From assembly GCA_945937855.1 (NCBI GenBank), contig CAMEUC010000049.1, forward strand, positions 1 through 8,113: a DNA stretch of 8,113 bases, in the 5' to 3' direction. The stretch comes from an uncultured Clostridium sp. Its GTDB lineage: Bacteria > Bacillota > Clostridia > TANB77 > CAG-508. The number at the start of each line of letters is the position of its first letter. The first letter of the stretch is position 1. Positions 1 to 6,167 of this stretch are shown one piece after another. Position numbers and translations under genes: made by a program. The notes under the pieces were generated by a model. The model saw only the letters and a list, made by a program, of their open reading frames with translations, had not been told where the DNA came from and ran no database searches.

Positions 1-51
1 AAAAAATCATACAAAAGGTAGGCTGAGAAGCAGTGACATACAAATTACAAT

Positions 52-744
52 TTATTTAATTATTATTGTAATTAATATATATACACTTATTCTAATTAAT
101 GCATTTGTAATTAAATTATCTGTTACAAATGGAATTCCTATTTTGTTTATTTTATCATACTCTTTAATAAGCATATCTATTTCTTCTCTTGTGCATAAGC
201 CTTTTTTTTCCATATATTCCTTTGCTAAGTATTTTGATTTTGTCATCGCATCTATTTCTAAAAATGCTCTAACTGCAAATTGTATGAATGCTAGTAAACC
301 TAAAATAAACATTTGTAAAATACTATTTTTTATTACATTGCATATTGTTAATATTGTAATTATTCCAAAATATAAAATTGAAATATTAGAAAATATAAAG
401 TTAAACATAAGCAAAGTTCTATCTTGTACAGAATGTATACATTCGTGTGCAATTGTTTGTATTCTTCCATAATTACCTTTCATGTCTGCAATTGATATTT
501 TATTTGTCACTGCTATGTATAAGCTAGTTTTAGTGTCTTTTGCTTGTTCTATTTTTACATTTTTATTGTCTAGCATTTCTAACATTTCTTTTGCTATTTC
601 AATGTTTTCTGGGAATTTATCTGTTATTTTTTGCATTTTTGTATTTTCTTCTAAAGCTTTAGCTTGTTTTAAATTAATTTTAAAAATAATCTTAAATAGA
701 ATTATAGTCAAAATGCAAAGTGATAAACAAATATAATTTTCCAT
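52..744 (-). CDS. Membrane-bound zinc metallopeptidase, distantly YugP-like
   Basis: A 230-residue protein predicted to sit in the membrane with a cytoplasmic or membrane-proximal zinc protease site. An N-terminal hydrophobic segment (about residues 4-22) is followed by a soluble part carrying H100-E-C-I-H104, a match to the HExxH zinc-binding motif. Two more hydrophobic segments follow (about 112-135 and 140-160), then E163 in FLEIDA, a plausible third zinc ligand, and a C-terminal hydrophobic segment (about 212-229). This order (TM, HExxH, TM pair, E-x-D-A) resembles the YugP / Zn_peptidase_2 family, which has a similar length, but overall similarity looks low, so the family assignment is inference. 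The ATG is preceded by AGAGGT at normal spacing and by a good promoter. The gene is divergent from the deacetylase. Its substrate cannot be told from the sequence. Confidence 0.75.
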   Translation of the reverse strand: MENYICLSLCILTIILFKIIFKINLKQAKALEENTKMQKITDKFPENIEIAKEMLEMLDNKNVKIEQAKDTKTSLYIAVTNKISIADMKGNYGRIQTIAHECIHSVQDRTLLMFNFIFSNISILYFGIITILTICNVIKNSILQMFILGLLAFIQFAVRAFLEIDAMTKSKYLAKEYMEKKGLCTREEIDMLIKEYDKINKIGIPFVTDNLITNALIRISVYILITIIIK

Positions 745-771
745 TTTTTACCTCTTTTCTTTTACCCATTT

Positions 772-801
772 AGTATAGCACAAAACTGAATTAAACCTCA
801 A
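772..801 (-). promoter_or_regulatory. Promoter of the metallopeptidase gene
   Basis: On the minus strand there is a -35 box TTGAGG (801-796), an 18-nt spacer and a -10 box TATACT (777-772) preceded by TGC, giving an extended -10. Transcription would start near 765, about 20 nt before the ATG. The match is to the housekeeping sigma-70/SigA consensus. Confidence 0.6.
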
Positions 802-848
802 GTATTAGTTTATATTTTTAATAATATATGTAATATTTGGATGTTTTT

Positions 849-854
849 TATAAT
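849..854 (+). promoter_or_regulatory. Possible -10 box for the deacetylase gene
   Basis: A perfect TATAAT lies just upstream of the deacetylase start, but no convincing -35 box lies 16-18 nt before it. It would give a very short leader. In such AT-rich DNA a lone TATAAT can occur by chance, so this is weak. Confidence 0.3.
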
Positions 855-868
855 ATGTTCTATAAACG

Positions 869-1672
869 GTGATTATTTTGAAAATTTTTTTATTTACAAA
901 GAAAAAATTATTCATAACTTTTTTTGTATTTTTAATAATCTTAATTTTATTTTTTATTTTATTTAAGTCTGAATATTCAGATATAGGCTTAGCTTGTAAT
1001 AGTGAAATTTCAGTTGATTTTATAGAAAAAATTAACAATCTTACTAAGGAGGATGAAAAAATTGCTTATTTAACTTTTGACGATGGTCCGACTGCATCAA
1101 TTACTCCAAAAATTTTAGATATTTTAAAAGAAGAAAATATAAAAGCAACTTTTTTTGTTATTGGTAAGTCTGTAGAAGCCAATCCAGAAATTGTAAAGCG
1201 AGCTTATGAAGAAGGACATTATATAGCAAATCATACTTATAGTCATAATAATTCTATTTTATATAAATCTCCAGAAAGTTTTATAGATGAAATAAAAAAG
1301 ACCGATCAAGCAATTGGCAATGCAATTGGTATAGAAAATTACTGTTCTCACCTATTCCGATTTCCTAATGGTTTTATGGCTCCACTTTATAAATCTAAAA
1401 AGGAAGAAGCAGTCTCTTTGCTTCTAGAAATGAATTATGCTTATATTGATTGGAATTGTTTAAATAACGATTCTATGAAAAAATATACTACCAATCAATT
1501 ATTAAACAATTTAATAGAATCTTGTAAAAATAAAAACACATTAGTTATATTAATGCACGATACAAAAGATGTTAGTGACAGTTCTTTAGTTTTAAAAGAT
1601 TCTATTTCTTATTTAAAATCCCAAGGTTATGAATTTAAAAATTTTTATAACTTAATTCCATGCAATAAATAA
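869..1672 (+). CDS. Membrane-anchored polysaccharide deacetylase (NodB domain, CE4)
   Basis: A metal-dependent deacetylase that removes N- or O-acetyl groups from cell-wall or extracellular polysaccharide, probably peptidoglycan or a related glycan, outside the membrane. A lysine-rich N-terminus and one long hydrophobic segment (about residues 14-33) act as signal anchor. The NodB/CE4 motifs follow in order: TFDDGP (69-74, with the catalytic and metal-binding Asp pair 71-72), H122-TYS-H126 for metal binding, RFPNG (164-168, in place of the usual R-x-P-Y-G), D194-W195, and LMH230-D. All key residues are present, so it should be active. The longest frame starts with GTG at 869. A TTG at 878 (residue 4) lies 4 nt after GGTGAT (868-873), a plausible ribosome binding site, and may be the true start, giving 264 residues. 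The gene is convergent with ylbF; I see no clear intrinsic terminator in the 72-nt gap (1673-1744). Confidence 0.88.
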   Translation: MIILKIFLFTKKKLFITFFVFLIILILFFILFKSEYSDIGLACNSEISVDFIEKINNLTKEDEKIAYLTFDDGPTASITPKILDILKEENIKATFFVIGKSVEANPEIVKRAYEEGHYIANHTYSHNNSILYKSPESFIDEIKKTDQAIGNAIGIENYCSHLFRFPNGFMAPLYKSKKEEAVSLLLEMNYAYIDWNCLNNDSMKKYTTNQLLNNLIESCKNKNTLVILMHDTKDVSDSSLVLKDSISYLKSQGYEFKNFYNLIPCNK

Positions 1673-1744
1673 TGAGCATACTCTTGAATAATTGGCTCGC
1701 AATCCACACTCTTATAATATTTGTGTAAAGTTTAAAAACATTTC

Positions 1745-2077
1745 TTATAATAAATCTTTTACAGATTCACTTATAATTTTGTTTACATCTGCTAACATTA
1801 TATTGAATCTTACTTCTATATCGAAAAATTCTTTTATTTTTGCATCTTGCATTAGTATTTGGTACATCTCTTGTAATTTTTTTTGTTTTTCTTCGTCTTG
1901 TTTTTCCCCTTTGAATTCCATTACTTGTACTTCGTATCTTATTTTTTCAAATTCATCTACTTTTTGTTTCATTTCTGGATTGTTGTTTAAGTCTTCTTTT
2001 GCTTTTTTGTATTCTAAATATTCTTTGCTTTCCCTTATTGCTTTTGCTAAATTATTCGCTTCGTCATATACGTACAT
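1745..2077 (-). CDS. YlbF/YmcA family protein
   Basis: A 110-residue, almost entirely helical, charged protein matching the YlbF/YmcA (Com_YlbF) family in length and pattern: an N-terminal segment with AIRESKEYLEYKKAKEDL (about 13-30), a coiled-coil-like middle, and a C-terminal helix with FFDIEVRFNIMLADVN (about 84-99). In Bacillus subtilis YlbF and YmcA act with YaaT as a complex that modulates RNase Y and affects competence, sporulation and biofilm formation. Whether this copy does so is inference, and no ymcA or yaaT is next to it. The start is clear: AAGGAGG lies 8 nt before the ATG. The leader contains an inverted repeat, and a promoter candidate sits just past the glycosyltransferase stop. 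I cannot distinguish a YlbF from a YmcA orthologue. Confidence 0.8.
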   Translation of the reverse strand: MYVYDEANNLAKAIRESKEYLEYKKAKEDLNNNPEMKQKVDEFEKIRYEVQVMEFKGEKQDEEKQKKLQEMYQILMQDAKIKEFFDIEVRFNIMLADVNKIISESVKDLL

Positions 2078-2105
2078 ATGCTTGTCCTCCTTATTAATTA
2101 ACGCA

Positions 2106-2196
2106 GTGTGAAGTTGGAGGTGTGAGGTGCGAATTTAAAAATTAAACTTCGAAATTTCTCCTCAAATCCCACTTTCCACATCCTACTTCTCACATC
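2106..2196. repeat. Degenerate inverted repeat in the ylbF leader
   Basis: The left arm (about 2111-2138) and the reverse complement of the right arm (about 2162-2189) align as GAAGT-x-GGA-x-GTG-x-x-A-x-GTG-x-GA..., roughly 20 of 28 positions identical. The centre contains a smaller hairpin: CGAATTTAA (2130-2138) pairs with TTAAACTTCG (2142-2151) with one bulge. The strands are strongly purine/pyrimidine biased (GTGTGAAGT, GGAGGTGTG), unlike the flanking DNA. It has no coding frame. It looks like a decayed dispersed palindromic repeat; it may fold in the ylbF transcript. Confidence 0.6.
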
Positions 2197-2217
2197 AGAT
2201 ATATTTCTTTATCACTT

Positions 2218-2244
2218 ATTTTAATAAGCATTTATAAATGTCAA
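2218..2244 (-). promoter_or_regulatory. Candidate promoter for ylbF
   Basis: A perfect -35 box TTGACA (2244-2239) lies 5 nt past the glycosyltransferase stop codon, followed by a 15-nt spacer and TAAAAT (2223-2218), 5 of 6 to the -10 consensus. The spacer is shorter than the ideal 17. It would give a leader of about 130 nt that includes the inverted repeat. Confidence 0.4.
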
Positions 2245-2249
2245 CTTTT

Positions 2250-3530
2250 TTATGCAAAGGCTTGATGTTTTTTGAAATTTAATAAATTTGTAATTTCTGT
2301 TTCTTTTTTTGTTTTTTTTGCTTTTTCTTGCATAATTTGTTCTTTTTGTTTTTCCGCTACTGTTTTACATATTGCTTTTTCATATGTAAAATAAGTATCT
2401 TGAGCAATTTTTGTCCAATTATACTCATTTTTTACTTTTTGTTTTGCCTTTTTCGTTATTTTATCACAAAGTTCTGGGTTTAATAATAATTCTAATATAG
2501 AATCTGCTAACGAATTTGGATTTCCTGCATAGCTTTTCATTCCATCTACTCTATGCTCAACTATTTCGTTTAGTCCCCCTACATCTGAAACTACTGTTGG
2601 AACACCTGCAAGCATTGCTTCTAATGCTACTATTCCAAAAGGTTCATATGTACTAGGAAATACCGATACATCTGCACATTTATACATTTTTGAAACTTGT
2701 TTTGCATTTAAATATCCAGTAAAATACACTTTTTGCCCAAGCCCCATTGCTTCCACTTGTGATCTTAGTTCATCAATCATGCCACCTTTTCCTGCAATTA
2801 TAAGTTTAGCATCATGATATCCAGCTAATATTTTAGGCATTGCTGAAATCAAATGTTGCACTCCTTTTTCATACACTAATCTCCCCATGAATAATATGAT
2901 TTTTTCATTATCCATTGCATATTTTCTTCTAAAGTCATAATCTTTTTCTACTCCATTATATGCTGTTGTATTTATTCCATTTGGTACTACATTTATTTTT
3001 TCATATGGCAGTCCAAATAATCTTTGTAAATCGTTTTTCATGAATTTGCTATTTACTATTACTTCTGATGATTCATATGTTAACATCCATTCTGTGTCAT
3101 TTACATATTTTTGTTCTGGGGTATGTATTCCGCTATTTCTTCCTGCTTCTGTAGCATGTATCGTTGATACTAATGGTATTCCAAAAGAATCTTTTAATGT
3201 TTTTGCTGCATATGCTACTAGCCAGTCATGTGCATGTATTACATCAAATTTTCCTTCTTTATTAATTATTTCTGTTGCTTTTGAAATCATGTTAAAGTTA
3301 AGCTGCATTGTCCAATCTATAAAATTATTGGCATTTATCATATAGTTATCTACTCTATATACATGAACTCCTTTGTCATTTTCATAATATGGCACATTCC
3401 CTTCTTTATATGTAATTACGTATACATCGTGTCCATCTTTTATTAGTCTTTTAGATAGGTCGTTTACAACCCTTGCTATTCCTCCAACTATTCTAGGTGG
3501 ATATTCCCATGTTAACATCAATATTTTCAT
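2250..3530 (-). CDS. GT-B glycosyltransferase, glycogen-synthase-like
   Basis: A 426-residue cytoplasmic retaining glycosyltransferase with two Rossmann-like domains. The N-terminal domain begins MKILMLTWEYPPRIVGGIAR, with the glycine loop V15-G-G17, and holds H99-A-H-D-W103. The C-terminal nucleotide-sugar domain (from about 183) has PNGI, the phosphate-binding G216-R217 with K222, and the E-x7-E motif E296-PFGIVAL-E304. These are the signatures of glycosyltransferase families 4/5; the opening and HAHDW resemble short archaeal/clostridial glycogen synthases, so an alpha-glucan synthase acting on ADP- or UDP-glucose is possible. Acceptor and donor cannot be fixed from sequence. Residues after about 386 form a Lys/Glu-rich tail outside the catalytic fold. 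The ATG has AGAGG 10 nt upstream. A TATAAT (3579-3574) in the gap after upp lacks a clear -35, so the gene may be read from the argS-upp transcript. No other glycogen genes are nearby. Confidence 0.85.
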   Translation of the reverse strand: MKILMLTWEYPPRIVGGIARVVNDLSKRLIKDGHDVYVITYKEGNVPYYENDKGVHVYRVDNYMINANNFIDWTMQLNFNMISKATEIINKEGKFDVIHAHDWLVAYAAKTLKDSFGIPLVSTIHATEAGRNSGIHTPEQKYVNDTEWMLTYESSEVIVNSKFMKNDLQRLFGLPYEKINVVPNGINTTAYNGVEKDYDFRRKYAMDNEKIILFMGRLVYEKGVQHLISAMPKILAGYHDAKLIIAGKGGMIDELRSQVEAMGLGQKVYFTGYLNAKQVSKMYKCADVSVFPSTYEPFGIVALEAMLAGVPTVVSDVGGLNEIVEHRVDGMKSYAGNPNSLADSILELLLNPELCDKITKKAKQKVKNEYNWTKIAQDTYFTYEKAICKTVAEKQKEQIMQEKAKKTKKETEITNLLNFKKHQAFA

Positions 3531-3604
3531 TTTTTCAAAACCTCTTCTCTTTCTTCGTCTGTGTTACTTTTATATTATAGTTTATGCAATAATTCATAAA
3601 AACT

Positions 3605-4231
3605 TTATTTTGTTCCAAATATTCTATCTCCTGCGTCTCCTAATCCTGGCATTATGTATGCATGTTCATTTAATTTTTCATCTATTGATGCACAATAAAT
3701 CTGAACATCTGGATATTTTTCTTCAATTTTCTTTATTCCTTCTGGAGCTGCTATTATACATAATAGCTTCATCTTTTTAACCCCTTCTGCTTTTAAATGC
3801 TCTATTGTATCAGATACAGATCCTCCTGTTGCAACCATTGGATCTAGTATTATTACTTCTCTTTTATCTATATCTTTAGGGACTTTAAAGAAATATACAT
3901 TAGGTTTAAATGTTTCTTCATCTCTATACATTCCTATATGTCCAATCTTTGCATTTGGCATTACCTTTATAATTCCATCTAACATTCCTGTTCCTGCTCT
4001 TAAAATTGGAACAAACGCATAATGATTTTCGTTTATCTTATGTGTTGTCATTTTTTGTATTGGTGTTTCAATTTCTGTTTCATATACTGGTGCATCCTTC
4101 ATTGCCTCATAACAAAGTATTGTTGCAAGTTCTGATATAATTTCTCTAAATTCCTTTGTACCTGTTTTTTTGTCTCTTAAAATTGCTAATTTGTGTTCTA
4201 CTAGTGGGTGTTTTAATTCAATTGCTTTCAT
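3605..4231 (-). CDS. upp: Uracil phosphoribosyltransferase
   Basis: This enzyme makes UMP from uracil and PRPP for pyrimidine salvage in the cytoplasm. The 208-residue length is typical of bacterial Upp. The PRPP-binding loop is ILDPMVATGGS (128-138) and the uracil-binding C-terminal segment is YIMPGLGDAGDRIFG (192-206), both intact. PILRAGTGM (75-83) is another conserved block. The start is supported by AGGAGG 8 nt before the ATG. It lies 36 nt downstream of argS on the same strand, with no promoter or terminator seen between them, so cotranscription is likely. No strong terminator follows it, only a weak 5-bp hairpin without a T-run before the glycosyltransferase gene. Confidence 0.95.
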   Translation of the reverse strand: MKAIELKHPLVEHKLAILRDKKTGTKEFREIISELATILCYEAMKDAPVYETEIETPIQKMTTHKINENHYAFVPILRAGTGMLDGIIKVMPNAKIGHIGMYRDEETFKPNVYFFKVPKDIDKREVIILDPMVATGGSVSDTIEHLKAEGVKKMKLLCIIAAPEGIKKIEEKYPDVQIYCASIDEKLNEHAYIMPGLGDAGDRIFGTK

Positions 4232-4267
4232 AAATAAAACCTCCTAAAAATTTAAATATTTATATTG

Positions 4268-5978
4268 TTACATTTTATCAGGCATTTCCATTCCAAGTAA
4301 ACCAGCACCTATTTTTAACACATTTCCACATGCATATGTTAAATAAAGCCTAGCTTCTTGTAATTCTTTATTTTCATTTATTATTTTATTGTTGTTATAA
4401 AAAGTACTAAACTTTTGCGCTAAATTTATTAAGTATCTTGCTATAATAGATGGTTCATTTTTTTCTGCCGAAAGCATTATTGTATTTGCAAAATCATATA
4501 ATAATTTAGCCATATCAATTACTTCATCTTCTTGTAATAAATCAAAATTTACTTTATTAATATCTGGTACATAATTTGCTTTTTCCATTAAACTTTTTGT
4601 TCTTACATAAATATATTGCATGTAAGGTCCGAGTTTCTCCTTGGAAGTTTAGAATAGTATCCCAGTCAAATATTTCATCTTTTATTCTGCTGTTATATAA
4701 ATCATTAAATATTATTGCTCCAACTCCAACTTTTCTTGCAACATCATCTTTATTCTCTAGGTTAGGATTTTTTTCTTCAATTATTTTTTTAGATTTATTA
4801 ATAGCTTCATTTAATATATCTTCTAAGAAAACTGAGTTTCCTTTTCTGCTTCCTATTTTTTCTCCATTTTTATCTACTACTAATCCAAATGGTACATGTA
4901 CTGCTCTTTTTACATATTCTCCATATCCCATTTTTTCTAGTACTTTAAAGAATTGCTCAAAATGTAGTTTTTGTTCCGCTCCAACTACATAGACCATTTT
5001 ATCAAAATTATATGTATTTACTCTATCTATAAATGCTGTTATATCACGAGTTGCATAAATTGTTGTTCCAGCAGATGTTATTATTATACATGGTGGCATA
5101 TTATATTCTTCTAAATCTACGATTTTAGCACCTTGGCTATCCTTTAAAAGCCCTTTTTCTTCTAGTTCTTTCACAATAGCATCCATTTTATCATTATAAT
5201 ATGCTTCTCCATTGTAAGAATCAAATTTAGAGTTTAATAATTTATATGTTTTATTATAATTATCTATACTTACTTTTCTTATCCATTCCCAAGTTTTTTT
5301 TGTATACTCGTCTCCATCTTCTAATTTTTTAAACCATTTTCTTGCCATATCTGTAAGTTCTGTATTTTGTTTTTCTTCTTCACTGAATCTTACATATATT
5401 TTTAGTAAACTATTTATACTATCATTTTCTAAATCGTATTCGTCTTTCCAAAGCTCTAGTCCAGCCATCACTTTCCCAAATTGAAGTCCCCAGTCTCCTA
5501 AATAGTTTATTCCAACTGTATTATATCCTAGTGCATTATATATTTTATATAATGCTCCACCTATTACTGTTGTACGTAAATGTCCTATATGGAATGGCTT
5601 TGCAACATTTGGAGATGAATATTCTATAACTGCCGTTTTTCCTTCCCCTATTTTACTATATCCATACTTATCCTTTTTCTCATCTATTTCTTTTAGTACA
5701 TTTTCTACTAATAGTTTTTTATTAATAAATATATTTAAATACCCGCCAACTACTTCTATTTTTTCTATTATAGTATTTTCTGTTCTTATATTTTCTTTAA
5801 TTTCTGTTGCAATAACTGGTGGTGCTTTTTTTAGTGTTTTTGCTAATTTAAAACATGGAAATGCATAGTCTCCCATTTTTGTTTCTGGTGGGATTTCTAA
5901 GTAGTTTATTAATTCTTCCCAATTTATGTTTGTTACTTCTGATATTTGTTTTGCTATTTCTTCTTTATAATTTATCAT
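4268..5978 (-). CDS. argS: Arginyl-tRNA synthetase, read through one +1 frameshift
   Basis: Class I synthetase charging tRNA-Arg with arginine. Frame 1 (5978 to about 4632) codes for the N-terminal tRNA-binding domain (GDYAFP, 36-41), SSPNVAKPFHIGH with the HIGH motif at 130-133, YLGDWGLQFG (159-168) and KIGSRKG (374-380), the KMSKS equivalent. It runs through FQGET (residues 445-449). The frame then leaves the family: the next codon is CGG and 24 foreign residues follow before a stop at 4557. In the +1 frame the protein resumes at once as GPYMQYIYVR and continues through the DALR anticodon-binding domain (EPSIIARYLINLAQKFSTFY) to the usual end LGMEMPDKM at 4268. Skipping the one base at 4631 gives 569 residues, a normal full-length ArgS with every motif. 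The cause is a programmed shift, a sequence error or a mutation; see findings. The start has AGAGGTGA 5 nt before the ATG. upp lies downstream. No convincing promoter was found upstream. Confidence 0.93.
4602..4642 (-). promoter_or_regulatory. argS: Candidate +1 frameshift signal in argS
   Basis: In mRNA order there are four parts. An AAGGAG Shine-Dalgarno-like sequence (4642-4637) is followed by 2 nt, then the P-site codon ACT (Thr, 4634-4632), then the A-site codon CGG (Arg, 4631-4629). A 7-bp stem (CTTACAT 4626-4620 with ATGTAAG 4608-4602, 11-nt loop) begins 2 nt after CGG. Skipping the C at 4631 places GGA (Gly) in the A site and restores the GPYMQY motif. The architecture parallels the prfB +1 site (upstream Shine-Dalgarno, slow A-site codon) and the Ty1 site (rare Arg codon). 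The AAGGAG also encodes conserved residues QGE, so it is not independent evidence. That the shift is programmed is inference. Confidence 0.5.
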
Positions 5979-5997
5979 TTTATCACCTCTGTCACCA

Positions 5998-6155
5998 TAT
6001 AGTCCGCCAAATCTCGCCTAAGGTTATATATTTTATTTTTATCACTGCCCCATCCTAGAAAATGTAATTCACTTCGTTCAAACATTTTCTACGGCGGTCA
6101 CCCCGGAGTCGCTCTAAAAATAAAATATATAAGCCCCTGCGTTTGGCTACTTATA
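5998..6155. repeat. Nested palindromic element between pfkA and argS
   Basis: The element fills most of the 189-nt gap and has no coding frame. Outer arms: GCCAAA (6006-6011) pairs with TTTGGC (6142-6147), with AGT/ACT and TAT/ATA extending outward. Middle arms: a perfect 17-nt inverted repeat (6024-6040 with 6116-6132, A/T only). Inner arms: ACTGCC (6044-6049) with GGCGGT (6093-6098, one G-T), then a perfect 10-nt pair TAGAAAATGT (6056-6065) / ACATTTTCTA (6082-6091). Parts of the interior are far richer in G+C than the surroundings. It could be a small non-autonomous mobile element or palindromic repeat family, or a structured leader of argS. No classical T-run terminator is visible. Confidence 0.65.
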
Positions 6156-6167
6156 CACATAAATTAA

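Noticed and set aside
143..736. Plus-strand open frames opposite the metallopeptidase, and similar frames opposite ylbF, the glycosyltransferase, argS and pfkA.
   Set aside because: They are antisense shadows of well-supported genes, lack ribosome binding sites and show no recognisable domains.
1046..1055. AAGGAGG followed by ATG inside the deacetylase gene, a possible internal start.
   Set aside because: The ATG directly abuts the Shine-Dalgarno sequence (no spacing) and is out of frame with the deacetylase; no sensible product results.
1673..1744. A bidirectional terminator between the convergent deacetylase and ylbF genes.
   Set aside because: Only a 4-bp ACAC/GTGT pairing is visible, with no T-run; not enough to call.
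3580..3604. A terminator after upp.
   Set aside because: TTATG/CATAA gives just a 5-bp stem with an 8-nt loop and no T-run.
4268..4621. The C-terminal part of ArgS as a separate gene starting at ATG 4621 (split synthetase).
   Set aside because: The ATG falls inside the conserved GPYMQY motif, the nearest Shine-Dalgarno-like sequence is 15 nt away, and the upstream frame overlaps it by 65 nt with unrelated sequence. One full-length protein by skipping one base explains the data better.
6090..6115. A T-box-like string (GGGGTGACCGCCG on the minus strand) in the argS leader, where a T-box riboswitch would be expected.
   Set aside because: It does not match the T-box core AGGGTGGNACCGCG well. 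I see no Stem I with specifier loop and no following terminator with T-run, and the string is explained by the palindromic element.
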